DNA from: Frateuria sp. Soil773
Lineage (GTDB): Bacteria; Pseudomonadota; Gammaproteobacteria; Xanthomonadales; Rhodanobacteraceae
Assembly: GCF_001428405.1 (NCBI RefSeq)
Contig: NZ_LMSL01000041.1
Coordinates: forward strand, 641,087 to 705,086
DNA: 64,000 nt
Reading direction: 5' to 3'
The notes beneath the pieces were generated by a model. It had not been told where the DNA came from and ran no database searches. It saw only the letters and a list, made by a program, of their open reading frames with translations. The first letter of the stretch is position 1, and each line of letters starts with the position of its first letter. Both the position numbers and the translations under genes were made by a program. Of this stretch, positions 18,680 to 26,486 are shown in pieces.

Positions 18680-18699
18680 CGCGTATAGAACGCGTAAAG
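18680..18699. promoter_or_regulatory. Candidate KdpE operator upstream of the kdp operon
   Basis: Two direct copies, CGCGTATAG (18680-18688) and CGCGTAAAG (18691-18699), start exactly 11 bp apart. They lie 77-96 nt upstream of the first small ORF of the operon, in a local AT-richer patch (read on the minus strand: CTTTACGCG, TT, CTATACGCG). OmpR/PhoB-type regulators such as KdpE bind tandem half-sites spaced by about one helical turn. The spacing and position fit; the assignment itself is inference. Confidence 0.45.
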
Positions 18700-18734
18700 T
18701 TTTCCGGCGAACCGGCGGGTCGCCGCTCAGACGG

Positions 18735-19709
18735 TCATGTGCAACCGGTCAGCGCCGCTTGCGGAGCGGCCGACGGCAGATGGTCGACGCCGTACCCCGC
18801 GGCGTCCCACGCATCGAGCCCGCCCAGCAGCGGGCGCACCCGGTGGTAGCCGATCGCCATCAGCAGCTTGGCCGCCCTGGCCGCGGATACTTCGTTCGGG
18901 CAGCTGCAGTAGATCACCAGCTCGCGATCCGGCGGAACGCCTTGCAGCACCTGGCCGATACCCTCCAGATCGGCCAGCACGGCGCCGGGGATGACCCGCG
19001 TGTCGAGCTGGCGCGCCGCCTGCGAACGCACGTCGACCACCACCGGGGCCCGCCCCTCCGCGATGGACTGGTTCAGTTCCTCCACGGTGATGCGGGCCAT
19101 GCGCAAGGCCACCAGCAGGCGCCGGCGCTGCCACCACTTGGCGGCGATGTAGAGCGCCAGCAAGACCAGCAGCAATTCGAACGCGACCGTGCCGGCACTG
19201 GCCAGAGCGGCCAGCAGACCGTCGACCTGGGCGGTGAACGCGTAGCCAAGCCCGACCGCGACGCCCACCCACAGCAACGAGCCCAGGCCGTCCAGCAGCA
19301 CGAAGGTGCCGGCGCGCAAGCCCATCGCGCCTACCAGCGGCGGGGCTACCGTAGACAGTCCCGGCACGAATTTGGCGATCAGCAACTCCCGCCCTCGCCA
19401 GCGCTGGAAGTGCAGCTCGGACTGCTTCACGCAGGAATCCAGCGACAGCGAGATGCGGCAGATCGTGCGCATCACCCTGGAACCGAAGCGGCGGCCTGCC
19501 CAATACCAGAGCAGATCGCTGAGCAGGCAGGCGAGAACCGCAGCCAGTACCACGCCGGCCAGCGGCAACCTGTCATTTGCGCCCAGTGCACCTGCCACGA
19601 CCAGGGTGGGCACCGCCGGCACCGGCACGCCCGCCTGCTCCACCAGCACGTTGAAGAACACCAGCAGCAAGCCGTACTGCGCGATCAGCACGATGATTTC
19701 GTGGGCCAT
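18735..19709 (-). CDS. DedA-family membrane protein fused to a rhodanese domain
   Basis: 324 residues. The first about 200 residues are a DedA/SNARE-associated domain with several membrane helices, the motif GxRFGSRVMRTICRISLSLDSCV, and the conserved FVPGLSTVAPPLVGAMG. The last about 110 residues form a rhodanese-like domain: VVVDVRSQAARQLDTRVIPGAV, then the active-site loop YCSCPNEVSAARAAKLL with Cys268 as the likely sulfur or thiol carrier, ending GGLDAWDAAGY. The start is the ATG giving MAHEIIVLIAQYG; the frame continues far upstream, but that part has no family features. DedA proteins help flip or transport polyprenyl phosphate or other lipids and maintain membrane potential; the role of the attached rhodanese is unknown. 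It reads toward the kdp operon, 131 nt away. Confidence 0.9.
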   Translation of the reverse strand: MAHEIIVLIAQYGLLLVFFNVLVEQAGVPVPAVPTLVVAGALGANDRLPLAGVVLAAVLACLLSDLLWYWAGRRFGSRVMRTICRISLSLDSCVKQSELHFQRWRGRELLIAKFVPGLSTVAPPLVGAMGLRAGTFVLLDGLGSLLWVGVAVGLGYAFTAQVDGLLAALASAGTVAFELLLVLLALYIAAKWWQRRRLLVALRMARITVEELNQSIAEGRAPVVVDVRSQAARQLDTRVIPGAVLADLEGIGQVLQGVPPDRELVIYCSCPNEVSAARAAKLLMAIGYHRVRPLLGGLDAWDAAGYGVDHLPSAAPQAALTGCT

Positions 19710-20023
19710 CGGTACGCTACCCGTGACGCGATGCGGCCATGATTGGAGCTTGCCCGGGCGATTGCAAACCTCGCGCCCAGGCGGTCGCACAGCCAGCCGC
19801 GGCACCCCGCCGCGGGCATTGCGCGCGCCTTCAGCGGCCCTGCGCGAAGGCTGCAAAGCCTGTTCACGATTTCCAGGCATCCCCCATGAAACGTCATCCC
19901 GGCGAAGGCCGGGATCCAGCGCCTTTGGCGGATCAAGCCACTGGACGACCAGCCTTCGGCCGTCGAAAGCCGCAGGCATGACGAAGAAGCGGCTGGACTG
20001 ACGGATGGATCGTGAACCTGCTT
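19710..20023. other. Intergenic gap between the MFS and DedA genes
   Basis: No credible gene was found. The gap is downstream of the MFS gene and upstream of the DedA-rhodanese gene, and it contains one dispersed inverted repeat (19893-19983). Short frames here are uncharacteristic in composition. Confidence 0.7.
19893..19983. repeat. Dispersed inverted repeat, copy 2
   Basis: It starts GTCATCCCGGCGAAGGCCGG plus GATCCAG and ends, after CTGGACGACCAGCCTTCGGC, with CAGGCATGAC. The outer arms are complementary with mismatches, and the left arm alone contains the small palindrome CCCGGCGAAGGCCGGG. It belongs to the same family as the copies at 14404, 25506 and 25788. Confidence 0.8.
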
Positions 20024-21232
20024 TCAGGCCGGTTGCGCCTGCGCCTGCGCGGCGGCCGCGCGGTCGATCCTGCGCGCGCCGGCGATCACCAGCGGCAGCC
20101 ATGCCAGGGTCAGCGCCGCGGCGCACAGGAACACCCCGCCGGTGCCCAGCCGGCCCAGCGCGAGGCCGCCGACCGCGCCGCCGACGAAGGCGCCGAGGAA
20201 CTGGCTGGTGGAGTACGCGCCCATCGCCGCGCCGCGCAGGTGGCCCGGCGCCAGCCGCGAGACCAGGCTGGGCAGCGCCGCCTCCAGCAGGTTGAAGGCG
20301 GAGAAGAACGCCGTGGCCGCCACGCCGAGCCAGGCCAGGTGGGCGCCGGACACGGCGAACCCCACCAGCGAGAGCCCGATCGCCACCACGCACAGCATCA
20401 CGATGCGCAGGCTCTGGCGCACTTCCTTCATCCGGTGCATGCAGGCGCCCATCACGAGGGCGGCGATCACCATCACCGGCAGGTACAGCTCCCAGTGGCG
20501 GTTCACCGGCAGGCGCAGGCGCTCGGCCAGCAGCAGCGGCAGGCCGACGAAGCTCGCGGTGAGCAGCGCATGCAGGAAGAACACCGAGCCGTTCAGCACC
20601 AGCATGCGGCCGTCGCGCAGCATCGCCAGCACGCGGCCGAAGGTGGCGGCCGCCGGCGCCTGCGCGCGTTCGGGCGTCGGCACGATCAGCCACAGCAGCA
20701 CCAGCGAGGCCAGCGCCAGCGCCGAGGTGGCCGCGAACAGCCCGGACAGGCCGTCCAGCGCTTCCAGCGGCGGCCCCAGGACCAGCGCCAGCAGGAAGGC
20801 GACGCCGATCGACACGCCGATGATGCCCATCGCCTTGCCGCGCTGTTCCTCGCGGGTGAGATCGGCCATCAGTGCGGTGCCGGCGCCAGCCACCGCGCCC
20901 ATGCCCTGCAGCGCGCGGCCGGCCACGATGCCGGCCAGCGTATGCGACAGCGCCGCCACCAGGCCGCCGGCCACGAACACCAGCAGCCCCAGGGTGATCG
21001 CCGGCTTGCGCCCAATGCGGTCGGACAACAGGCCCAGCGGAATCTGCAGCAGCACCTGGCCCAGCCCGTACACGCCCAGCGCCAGTCCGATCAGCAGCGG
21101 CGTCGCGTCCGGCAGCTTCTGCGCATACAGCGAGAACACCGGCATGACCAGGAACAGCCCGAACAGGCGCAGGCTGATCACGCAGGCCAGTGCCAGCGCG
21201 CTGCGGCGCTCGATGCGGTTGAGCCTGCTCAA
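20024..21232 (-). CDS. MFS transporter (YajR-like drug/metabolite efflux type)
   Basis: 402 residues with about 12 hydrophobic helices. The motif A loop between helices 2 and 3 is GLLSDRIGRKPAITLGLLVF, and GRALQGMGAVAGAGTALMADLTREEQRGKAMGIIG is the family signature around helices 4-5. No ATG suits the protein start. The best start is TTG at 21230-21232 (product begins MSRLNRIERRSALALACVI), with AGGA eight nt ahead; in-frame sequence further upstream overlaps ispB on the other strand and is rejected. It is divergent from ispB across a 163-nt gap. Substrate unknown; single-component efflux is the usual role. Confidence 0.85.
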   Translation of the reverse strand: MSRLNRIERRSALALACVISLRLFGLFLVMPVFSLYAQKLPDATPLLIGLALGVYGLGQVLLQIPLGLLSDRIGRKPAITLGLLVFVAGGLVAALSHTLAGIVAGRALQGMGAVAGAGTALMADLTREEQRGKAMGIIGVSIGVAFLLALVLGPPLEALDGLSGLFAATSALALASLVLLWLIVPTPERAQAPAAATFGRVLAMLRDGRMLVLNGSVFFLHALLTASFVGLPLLLAERLRLPVNRHWELYLPVMVIAALVMGACMHRMKEVRQSLRIVMLCVVAIGLSLVGFAVSGAHLAWLGVAATAFFSAFNLLEAALPSLVSRLAPGHLRGAAMGAYSTSQFLGAFVGGAVGGLALGRLGTGGVFLCAAALTLAWLPLVIAGARRIDRAAAAQAQAQPA

Positions 21233-21364
21233 CGGGGTGATCCTGACGGGAAGGGTGTGCCGGACATCGGCCCGATTATACGGACCGGCTCCGCGCCGGG
21301 CTTGCGGCGGCGTGTCGCGGGCCGCCCATGACGTCCGGCTGCAGGTTTGCCGGCCCGGGGCCTC

Positions 21365-21370
21365 TATACT
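21365..21370 (+). promoter_or_regulatory. Candidate -10 element for ispB
   Basis: TATACT (5 of 6 matches to TATAAT) ends 25 nt before the ispB ATG, in an otherwise GC-rich stretch. No good -35 is visible at the right distance, so the call is tentative. Confidence 0.35.
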
Positions 21371-21395
21371 TGGCGCACAGAGGACCCGACCCGCA

Positions 21396-22400
21396 ATGAA
21401 CTCGATGCCTGCCGACGCCCCCCGCCCCACCGCCGATTTCGACAGCGTGCGCGCGCTCGCCGCCGCCGACATGCAGCGGGTGGACGCGCTGATCCGCCAC
21501 CGGCTGTCTTCCGACGTGGTGCTGATCAACCAGATCGCCGACCACATCATCGCCGGCGGCGGCAAGCGGCTGCGCCCGATGCTGCACGTGCTGGCCGCCG
21601 GCGCGGCCGGCTACCGCGGCGAGCAGCAGGTCAAGCTGGCCGCGGTGATCGAGTTCATCCACACCTCCACCCTGCTGCACGACGACGTGGTGGACGAGTC
21701 CGACCTGCGCCGCGGCCGCAAGACCGCCAACGCGCTGTGGGGCAACGCCGCCAGCGTGCTGGTGGGCGACTTCCTCTACTCGCGCTCGTTCCAGCTGATG
21801 GTCGAGCTGGACGACATGCGGGTGATGCGCATCCTGGCCGACACCACCAACACCATCGCCGAGGGCGAGGTGCTGCAACTGCTCAACATCGGCAACGCCG
21901 ACGTGGACGAGGCCGCCTACCTGGCGGTGATCGAGCGCAAGACCGCGGTGCTGTTCGCCGCCGCCACCGAACTGGGCGGCATCCTCGGCGGCCTGCCGCA
22001 GGCGCAGGTCGAGGCGCTGCGCGAGTACGGCATGCAACTGGGCTATGCTTTCCAGATCGCCGACGACCTGCTCGACTACGTCAGCGACGCCGACACCCTG
22101 GGCAAGAACATCGGCGACGACCTCGCTGAGGGCAAGCCCACCCTGCCGCTGATCTACGCGCTGGAAAAGGCCAGCGTGGAACAGGCGCAGTCGCTGCGCC
22201 ACGCGATCGAGCACGGCGGGCTCGACTCGCTCGACCGCATCGTCGCCGCGATCCGCGACTCCGGCGCGCTGGAACGCACCCGCGAACGCGCGCTGCGGCA
22301 CGCTGACGCCGCGTGCGAGGCGCTCGACGCCCTGCCGGCATCGCCCTACCGCGATGCCCTGCGCACCCTGGCGGACTATTCGGTGAACCGCAGCCACTGA
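21396..22400 (+). CDS. ispB: Polyprenyl (octaprenyl) diphosphate synthase
   Basis: 334 residues of the trans-polyprenyl synthase family. The first aspartate-rich motif is in LLHDDVVDESDLRRG, with its N-terminal partner GGGKRLRPML; the second is QIADDLLDYVSD, followed by GKNIGDDLAEGKPTLPLIYAL. It condenses isopentenyl diphosphate units to make the side chain of ubiquinone; chain length cannot be read with certainty, but C40 is usual in this group. The first ATG (MNSMPADAP) has AGAGGA about 11 nt upstream; an ATG three codons later is also possible. The ubiquinone hydroxylases of the same pathway lie about 10 kb away in this window. Confidence 0.95.
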   Translation: MNSMPADAPRPTADFDSVRALAAADMQRVDALIRHRLSSDVVLINQIADHIIAGGGKRLRPMLHVLAAGAAGYRGEQQVKLAAVIEFIHTSTLLHDDVVDESDLRRGRKTANALWGNAASVLVGDFLYSRSFQLMVELDDMRVMRILADTTNTIAEGEVLQLLNIGNADVDEAAYLAVIERKTAVLFAAATELGGILGGLPQAQVEALREYGMQLGYAFQIADDLLDYVSDADTLGKNIGDDLAEGKPTLPLIYALEKASVEQAQSLRHAIEHGGLDSLDRIVAAIRDSGALERTRERALRHADAACEALDALPASPYRDALRTLADYSVNRSH

Positions 22401-22410
22401 TCCGTCCGGG

Positions 22411-22463
22411 CCGGTTTTATCGGGCTGGTTCATCGGGCCGGTTCATCGGGCTCGCTCATCGGG
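22411..22463. repeat. Imperfect 13-bp tandem repeat after ispB
   Basis: Four units of the form CYGGTTCATCGGG (first unit CCGGTTTTATCGGG, last CTCGCTCATCGGG) follow the ispB stop by 10 nt. No inverted symmetry or T-run makes it a terminator. The remainder of the gap to 22649 holds nothing I can name. Confidence 0.6.
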
Positions 22464-22649
22464 CGGGTTTGTTTCATTGGACCGCTTCGTGGGCCCGCTC
22501 GAGTCCACCTGCACCGATCCTTTCGGTCCGGTCAGCCCGGCCGCCGCCGAACCGCGCCGCAGTCGGCCTGCCGCAACGGCATCGCCATGGCGGCCATGCC
22601 TGCGCGATTTTTGACCCACGCAAATACCGGGTTATGGCAGGGTGGCCCG

Positions 22650-25388
22650 ATGGACAGCACCTGCCCGATCCCGGACGCATCCTCCGACGGCCTCGATGGC
22701 CTCCCGCCTGCCTTCATCCGCCATGCGGCGCCGCCGCGCCGGTGCCGCATGCCGGTGGCGTGGCTCCTGGCGTGCGTGGCCTGGGCGATCGGCAACGCCG
22801 CCTGCGCCGCCACGGCCACGCAGGCGCTCGATGCCGGCTGGCGCTTCCGCCTGCTGCCCGGCACCGATGCCGTCCGCGCACACCCGGAAGCCGCCGGCTG
22901 GCATGCGGCCGCCGTGCCGGGCAGCGTGCACACCGACCTGCTGGCGGCGGGCGCGATCCCCGACCCGTTCCGGCGCGACAACGAGGCCCGTCTGCAATGG
23001 ATCGGCCTGGCCGACTGGCAGTACCGGCTTTCCTTCGACGTCGATGCGGCGACGCTGCGACGCGACCACGTGGAGCTGGTGTTCGACGGGCTGGATACCT
23101 TCGCCGACGTGGCCCTGAACGGCCGGTCGCTGCTGGCCGCCGACAACATGTTCCGCCGCTGGCGGGTGCCGGCGAAGGAGTACCTGCATGCCGGGCGCAA
23201 CACGCTCGAGGTGACCCTGCACTCGCCCGTCGCGCGGCTGCTGCCGTGGTTGCTGAAGCAGCCCTATGCGCTGCCGGGCGAATTCGACTCCGCCTTCGGC
23301 GACGAGCCCAAGGGCAGGCAGACCGCCAACTACGTGCGCAAGGCCAACTACCAGTACGGCTGGGACTGGGGCCCGCGCTACGTCACCGCAGGCATCTGGC
23401 AGCCGGTGCGGCTGGAGAGCTGGGACGCGCTGCGTCTGGCCGATTTCCACATCGCCCAGGCACGGGTGGAGGCGCAGGCCGCCGACCTGCGCGCGCAGGT
23501 CGCAGTACGGTCCGACCGCGCCGGCAAGGCGCAATGGCAGGTGGACTGGCGCGCGCCGGACGGCCGCACCGGCCATGCCTCCCGCGAGATCGAACTGCGT
23601 GCCGGCGAAAACGCGTTCGAGCTGCCGATCCGGATCGACCGTCCGCAGCGCTGGTGGCCGACCGGCTACGGCGCGCAAAACCTGTACGACTTCCATGCAA
23701 CCGTGCTCGTCGACGGCAAACCGGTCGAACAGGCCGACCGCCGCACCGGCCTGCGCAAGGTCGAGCTGCGCCGCGACAGGGACCGCTGGGGCCGCGGCTT
23801 CGCCTTCGCGGTCAACGGCGTGCCGATCTTCGCCAAGGGCGCCAACCTGATTCCCTTCGACAGCTTTCCCTCGCGCGTCGGCGAGGCGCAGATGCGGCGG
23901 GTGCTGCGATCCGCCCGCGACGCCAACATGAACATGCTGCGCGTGTGGGGCGGCGGCATCTACCCGAGCGACGCGTTCTACGCGATGGCCGACCGGCTCG
24001 GCCTGATGATCTGGCAGGACTTCATGTTCGGCGGCGCGATCCCGCCGGCGGACGCCGCCTTCCGCGACAACGTGCGGCAGGAGGCGACCGAACAGGTGAT
24101 CCGCCTGCGCGACCACCCCAGCCTGGTGCTGTGGTGCGGCAACAACGAGGTGCAGACCGGCTGGGAATCGTGGCCCGACCGCAAGGCCTTCGCGCGGTCC
24201 GTCGGCCCGACGGAGCGCAGGCGCATCGAGGACGGCATGCGCGAACTGTTCGACCATACCCTGCGCGACGCGGTCAGGGAGCATTCGCCGCAGGTGCCGT
24301 ACTGGGCCAGCTCGCCGAGCACCGACTACGAGGGTCCGGCCAACGTGCCGGACGACGGCGACGTGCATTTCTGGGACGTCTGGTCCGGCGCAGCCAGGCC
24401 GGTCGAGGCCTACCTCGACAGCACGCCGCGCTTCCAGTCCGAATACGGCCTGCAGTCGTTCCCGGCGATGGCGACGATCCGCCGCTTCGCCGACGCGGGC
24501 GACCTCACGATCGACTCGCCGGTGATGCGCGCCCACCAGAAATACGACGGCGGCAACGGCAACGAGCGCGTGCTGCGCTACGTGCGCCGCGGCTATGGCG
24601 AGCCGAAGGATTTCGAGTCCTTCGTCTACCTGAGCCAGGTGATGCAGGCCGAGGGCATCGAACTGGCGGTGGACCACCTTCGCAGCGCGCGGCCGCGCAC
24701 CATGGGCTCGCTGTACTGGCAGCTCAACGACGTGTGGCCGGGCGCCTCGTGGTCGAGCATCGACCATGACGGGCGCTGGAAGGCGCTGCAATTCCACGCC
24801 CGGCACTTCTACGCACCGCTGCGGGTGGCGCCGATCCGGCGGGACGGGCGCACCGCGGTTTTCCTGATCTCCGACCGCACCGCGCCGCTCGACGCGCAAC
24901 TGCGCATCCGCGTGCTCGACATGGACGGCCACGCGCGGATCGACCGCACCCGACCGGCCCACCTGCCCGCGCTCTCCAGCACCGAGGCGGCCGCGCTCGA
25001 CGACGCGGCGCTGCTGCGGGGCGCCGATCCGCGCCGCAGCATGGCCGTGTTCGACCTGCTCGACCACGGCAAGCCCGTCGCCCGTCACCTGATCTATTTC
25101 GTCCCGTCCACCCAACTGGCGCTGGCCGACCCGGGCCTGCACGCCGAACTGGCCGCCGACGGCGGCGGCATCACGCTCACCGTGAGCGCAAGGCACCTGG
25201 CGCGCCAGGTATGGATCGACTTCGGCGAACTCGACGCCGACCTGTCCGACAACGCCTTCGACCTGCTGCCGGGCGAACCCGCCGTGCTGCGCGTCGATAG
25301 CCGCGCCGGCCTCGATGCGCTGCGGAAGGCGCTGCACGTGCGCTCGCTGTGGGGGGCGACCATCCCGGGCCGAGCCTCCGCACCGTAG
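22650..25388 (+). CDS. Exported beta-mannosidase, glycoside hydrolase family 2
   Basis: 912 residues from the chosen ATG. An N-terminal hydrophobic stretch (MPVAWLLACVAWAIGNAACA, about residues 34-53) looks like a signal peptide, so the true start may be the internal ATG at 22749; 22650 is the next upstream ATG. The GH2 layout is visible: sugar-binding domain (LDAGWRFRLLPG, RLQWIGLADWQYRLSF, FDGLDTFADVALNG), an immunoglobulin-like domain, then the TIM barrel with NMLRVWGGGIYPSDAFY, acid/base Glu500 in LVLWCGNNE, and nucleophile Glu598 in FQSEYGLQSFP. DWGPRY (about 240) and WWPTGYGAQNLYDF are typical of mannosidases of this family. It would remove the beta-linked mannose left when alpha-mannosidases have trimmed an N-glycan core. 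It is followed by the GH125 and GH92 genes, after a 1.1-kb gap. Confidence 0.92.
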   Translation: MDSTCPIPDASSDGLDGLPPAFIRHAAPPRRCRMPVAWLLACVAWAIGNAACAATATQALDAGWRFRLLPGTDAVRAHPEAAGWHAAAVPGSVHTDLLAAGAIPDPFRRDNEARLQWIGLADWQYRLSFDVDAATLRRDHVELVFDGLDTFADVALNGRSLLAADNMFRRWRVPAKEYLHAGRNTLEVTLHSPVARLLPWLLKQPYALPGEFDSAFGDEPKGRQTANYVRKANYQYGWDWGPRYVTAGIWQPVRLESWDALRLADFHIAQARVEAQAADLRAQVAVRSDRAGKAQWQVDWRAPDGRTGHASREIELRAGENAFELPIRIDRPQRWWPTGYGAQNLYDFHATVLVDGKPVEQADRRTGLRKVELRRDRDRWGRGFAFAVNGVPIFAKGANLIPFDSFPSRVGEAQMRRVLRSARDANMNMLRVWGGGIYPSDAFYAMADRLGLMIWQDFMFGGAIPPADAAFRDNVRQEATEQVIRLRDHPSLVLWCGNNEVQTGWESWPDRKAFARSVGPTERRRIEDGMRELFDHTLRDAVREHSPQVPYWASSPSTDYEGPANVPDDGDVHFWDVWSGAARPVEAYLDSTPRFQSEYGLQSFPAMATIRRFADAGDLTIDSPVMRAHQKYDGGNGNERVLRYVRRGYGEPKDFESFVYLSQVMQAEGIELAVDHLRSARPRTMGSLYWQLNDVWPGASWSSIDHDGRWKALQFHARHFYAPLRVAPIRRDGRTAVFLISDRTAPLDAQLRIRVLDMDGHARIDRTRPAHLPALSSTEAAALDDAALLRGADPRRSMAVFDLLDHGKPVARHLIYFVPSTQLALADPGLHAELAADGGGITLTVSARHLARQVWIDFGELDADLSDNAFDLLPGEPAVLRVDSRAGLDALRKALHVRSLWGATIPGRASAP

Positions 25389-25505
25389 CGTGGGAGCAGC
25401 CGGTGCAGAGGCCCGTGCAACGTCGTCCCGGCAAGTCATCCATGGGTGCTTCCCATGGCCCCACGCAACACCATCGCCGGCGAAACACCAAGATGCCAAC
25501 ACGCC

Positions 25506-25588
25506 GTCATCCCGGCGAAGGCCGGGATCCAGCGACTTCGGTCCGTCGAAATGCCAAGGCGCTGGATTCCAGCTTGCGCTGGAACGAC
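25506..25588. repeat. Dispersed inverted repeat, copy 3
   Basis: It begins GTCATCCCGGCGAAGGCCGG followed by GATCCAGCGACTTCGGTCC and closes with GGATTCCAGCTTGCGCTGGAAC plus GAC. The left part is repeated almost exactly at 25788. Its right arm differs from that of copy 4. Confidence 0.8.
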
Positions 25589-25690
25589 GCGCGCGTGGTG
25601 GGTTGGCAGGGCGGACGTCGGGATGATCCGGCCGAAGCCGGGTTTCCGAGGCAAGGCGATGAACCGACAGGTGCCATGCCGGCGCAACAC

Positions 25691-25726
25691 CACTCTCGAA
25701 GGCATCCACACTCTCGAAGGCATCCA
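25691..25726. repeat. 18-bp perfect tandem duplication
   Basis: CACTCTCGAAGGCATCCA occurs twice in direct succession (25691-25708 and 25709-25726). There are only two copies and no spacer, so it is not a CRISPR; it looks like replication slippage. Confidence 0.85.
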
Positions 25727-25787
25727 CGCGCCGCCAACGCACCAGAACGCCCATGCGACACCGCGTCGAGCGAAGCACCAACGCGCC

Positions 25788-25926
25788 GTCATCCCGGCGA
25801 AGGCCGGGATCCAGTGACTTCGGTCCGTCGAAATGCCAAGGCGCTGGATGACCAGTCCTCGGCTTTTGAAAAGCGCCTCCTGCGTGCTTGACCGGCCCTG
25901 CGGCCGTTGAAAGCCGCTGGAATGAC
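25788..25926. repeat. Dispersed inverted repeat, copy 4 (long form)
   Basis: It starts with GTCATCCCGGCGAAGGCCGG and ends with GCCGCTGGAATGAC. Between these lie additional repeat-like blocks (ATGACCAGTCCTCGGCTTTT, then CCGGCCCTGCGGCCGTTGAA), so it may be a composite of two elements. Confidence 0.75.
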
Positions 25927-26182
25927 GAGGGGATGGCGCACCGCGACCATGGGCGAACAGGTCATACCGCCCAACGTCTTTTCTACGGCGAACCCTACGG
26001 CGAACCGCGCGAACCACGCCGCCACTCACGTGGCCTCGCACCTTTGCCTCCGACAAGGCTGGCTGCGCCGCAGCAAGCACGGAAACGGCCTGAGATTTAG
26101 ATCGATTGAATCTTCGCGGCGCAAATTGCTGCAACGCACAGCACGCCATGGAAAAAATCCATTGCCGTCAGTCGATTGATCG

Positions 26183-26210
26183 TTGGAAAAATTATTTAGA
26201 TCGAGATAAA
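26183..26210 (+). promoter_or_regulatory. Candidate promoter for the GH125-GH92 operon
   Basis: TTGGAA (26183-26188) and GATAAA (26205-26210) are separated by 16 bp in the most AT-rich patch of the gap. The word ATTTAGATCGA occurs inside the spacer (26194-26204) and again 99 bp upstream (26095-26105), which could be a regulator-binding repeat. The GH125 start codon is 277 nt downstream, leaving a long leader. Confidence 0.4.
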
Positions 26211-26486
26211 AAGCCTGCGTCGGGTGGCTTCGGCACGGGTTGGACATGACCTTCATGCCGCGCCATGAAGATCACCCAAGCCGAGCGACCGGCGACCGGC
26301 AACAAGGGCCCTGGCCGCAGAAGCAGCCCAGGTCGCGGGAGAAGGTGGAAAGTACCGGTATCCATCCGGCCGAAGGCCGGCACAGAGGGGAGACTCGATG
26401 AGGCTTCGCAAGCACGCCACGTACGCCGCCACGGCTGCCGCGCCGCCCGTCGCTCCTTCGCCGGCGCGAAACGTGCCGGGCCCGCC

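Larger units (their letters stand above)
25389..26486. other. 1.1-kb gene-free, repeat-rich gap
   Basis: The gap holds two dispersed inverted repeats whose first about 65 bp are identical apart from position 1 and one internal change (25503-25567 and 25785-25849), an 18-bp perfect tandem duplication, and an AT-rich patch at about 26090-26215 with a candidate promoter. No frame here resembles a protein. It separates the beta-mannosidase gene from the GH125-GH92 pair, which therefore probably has its own promoter. Confidence 0.75.

Noticed and set aside
22401-22649. A terminator for ispB within the 13-bp tandem repeat
   Set aside because: The repeat is direct, not inverted, and no T-run follows.
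25503-25926. Possible CRISPR array in the repeat-rich gap
   Set aside because: Only two similar long copies and one two-copy tandem are present; spacing is irregular, and no cas genes are near.
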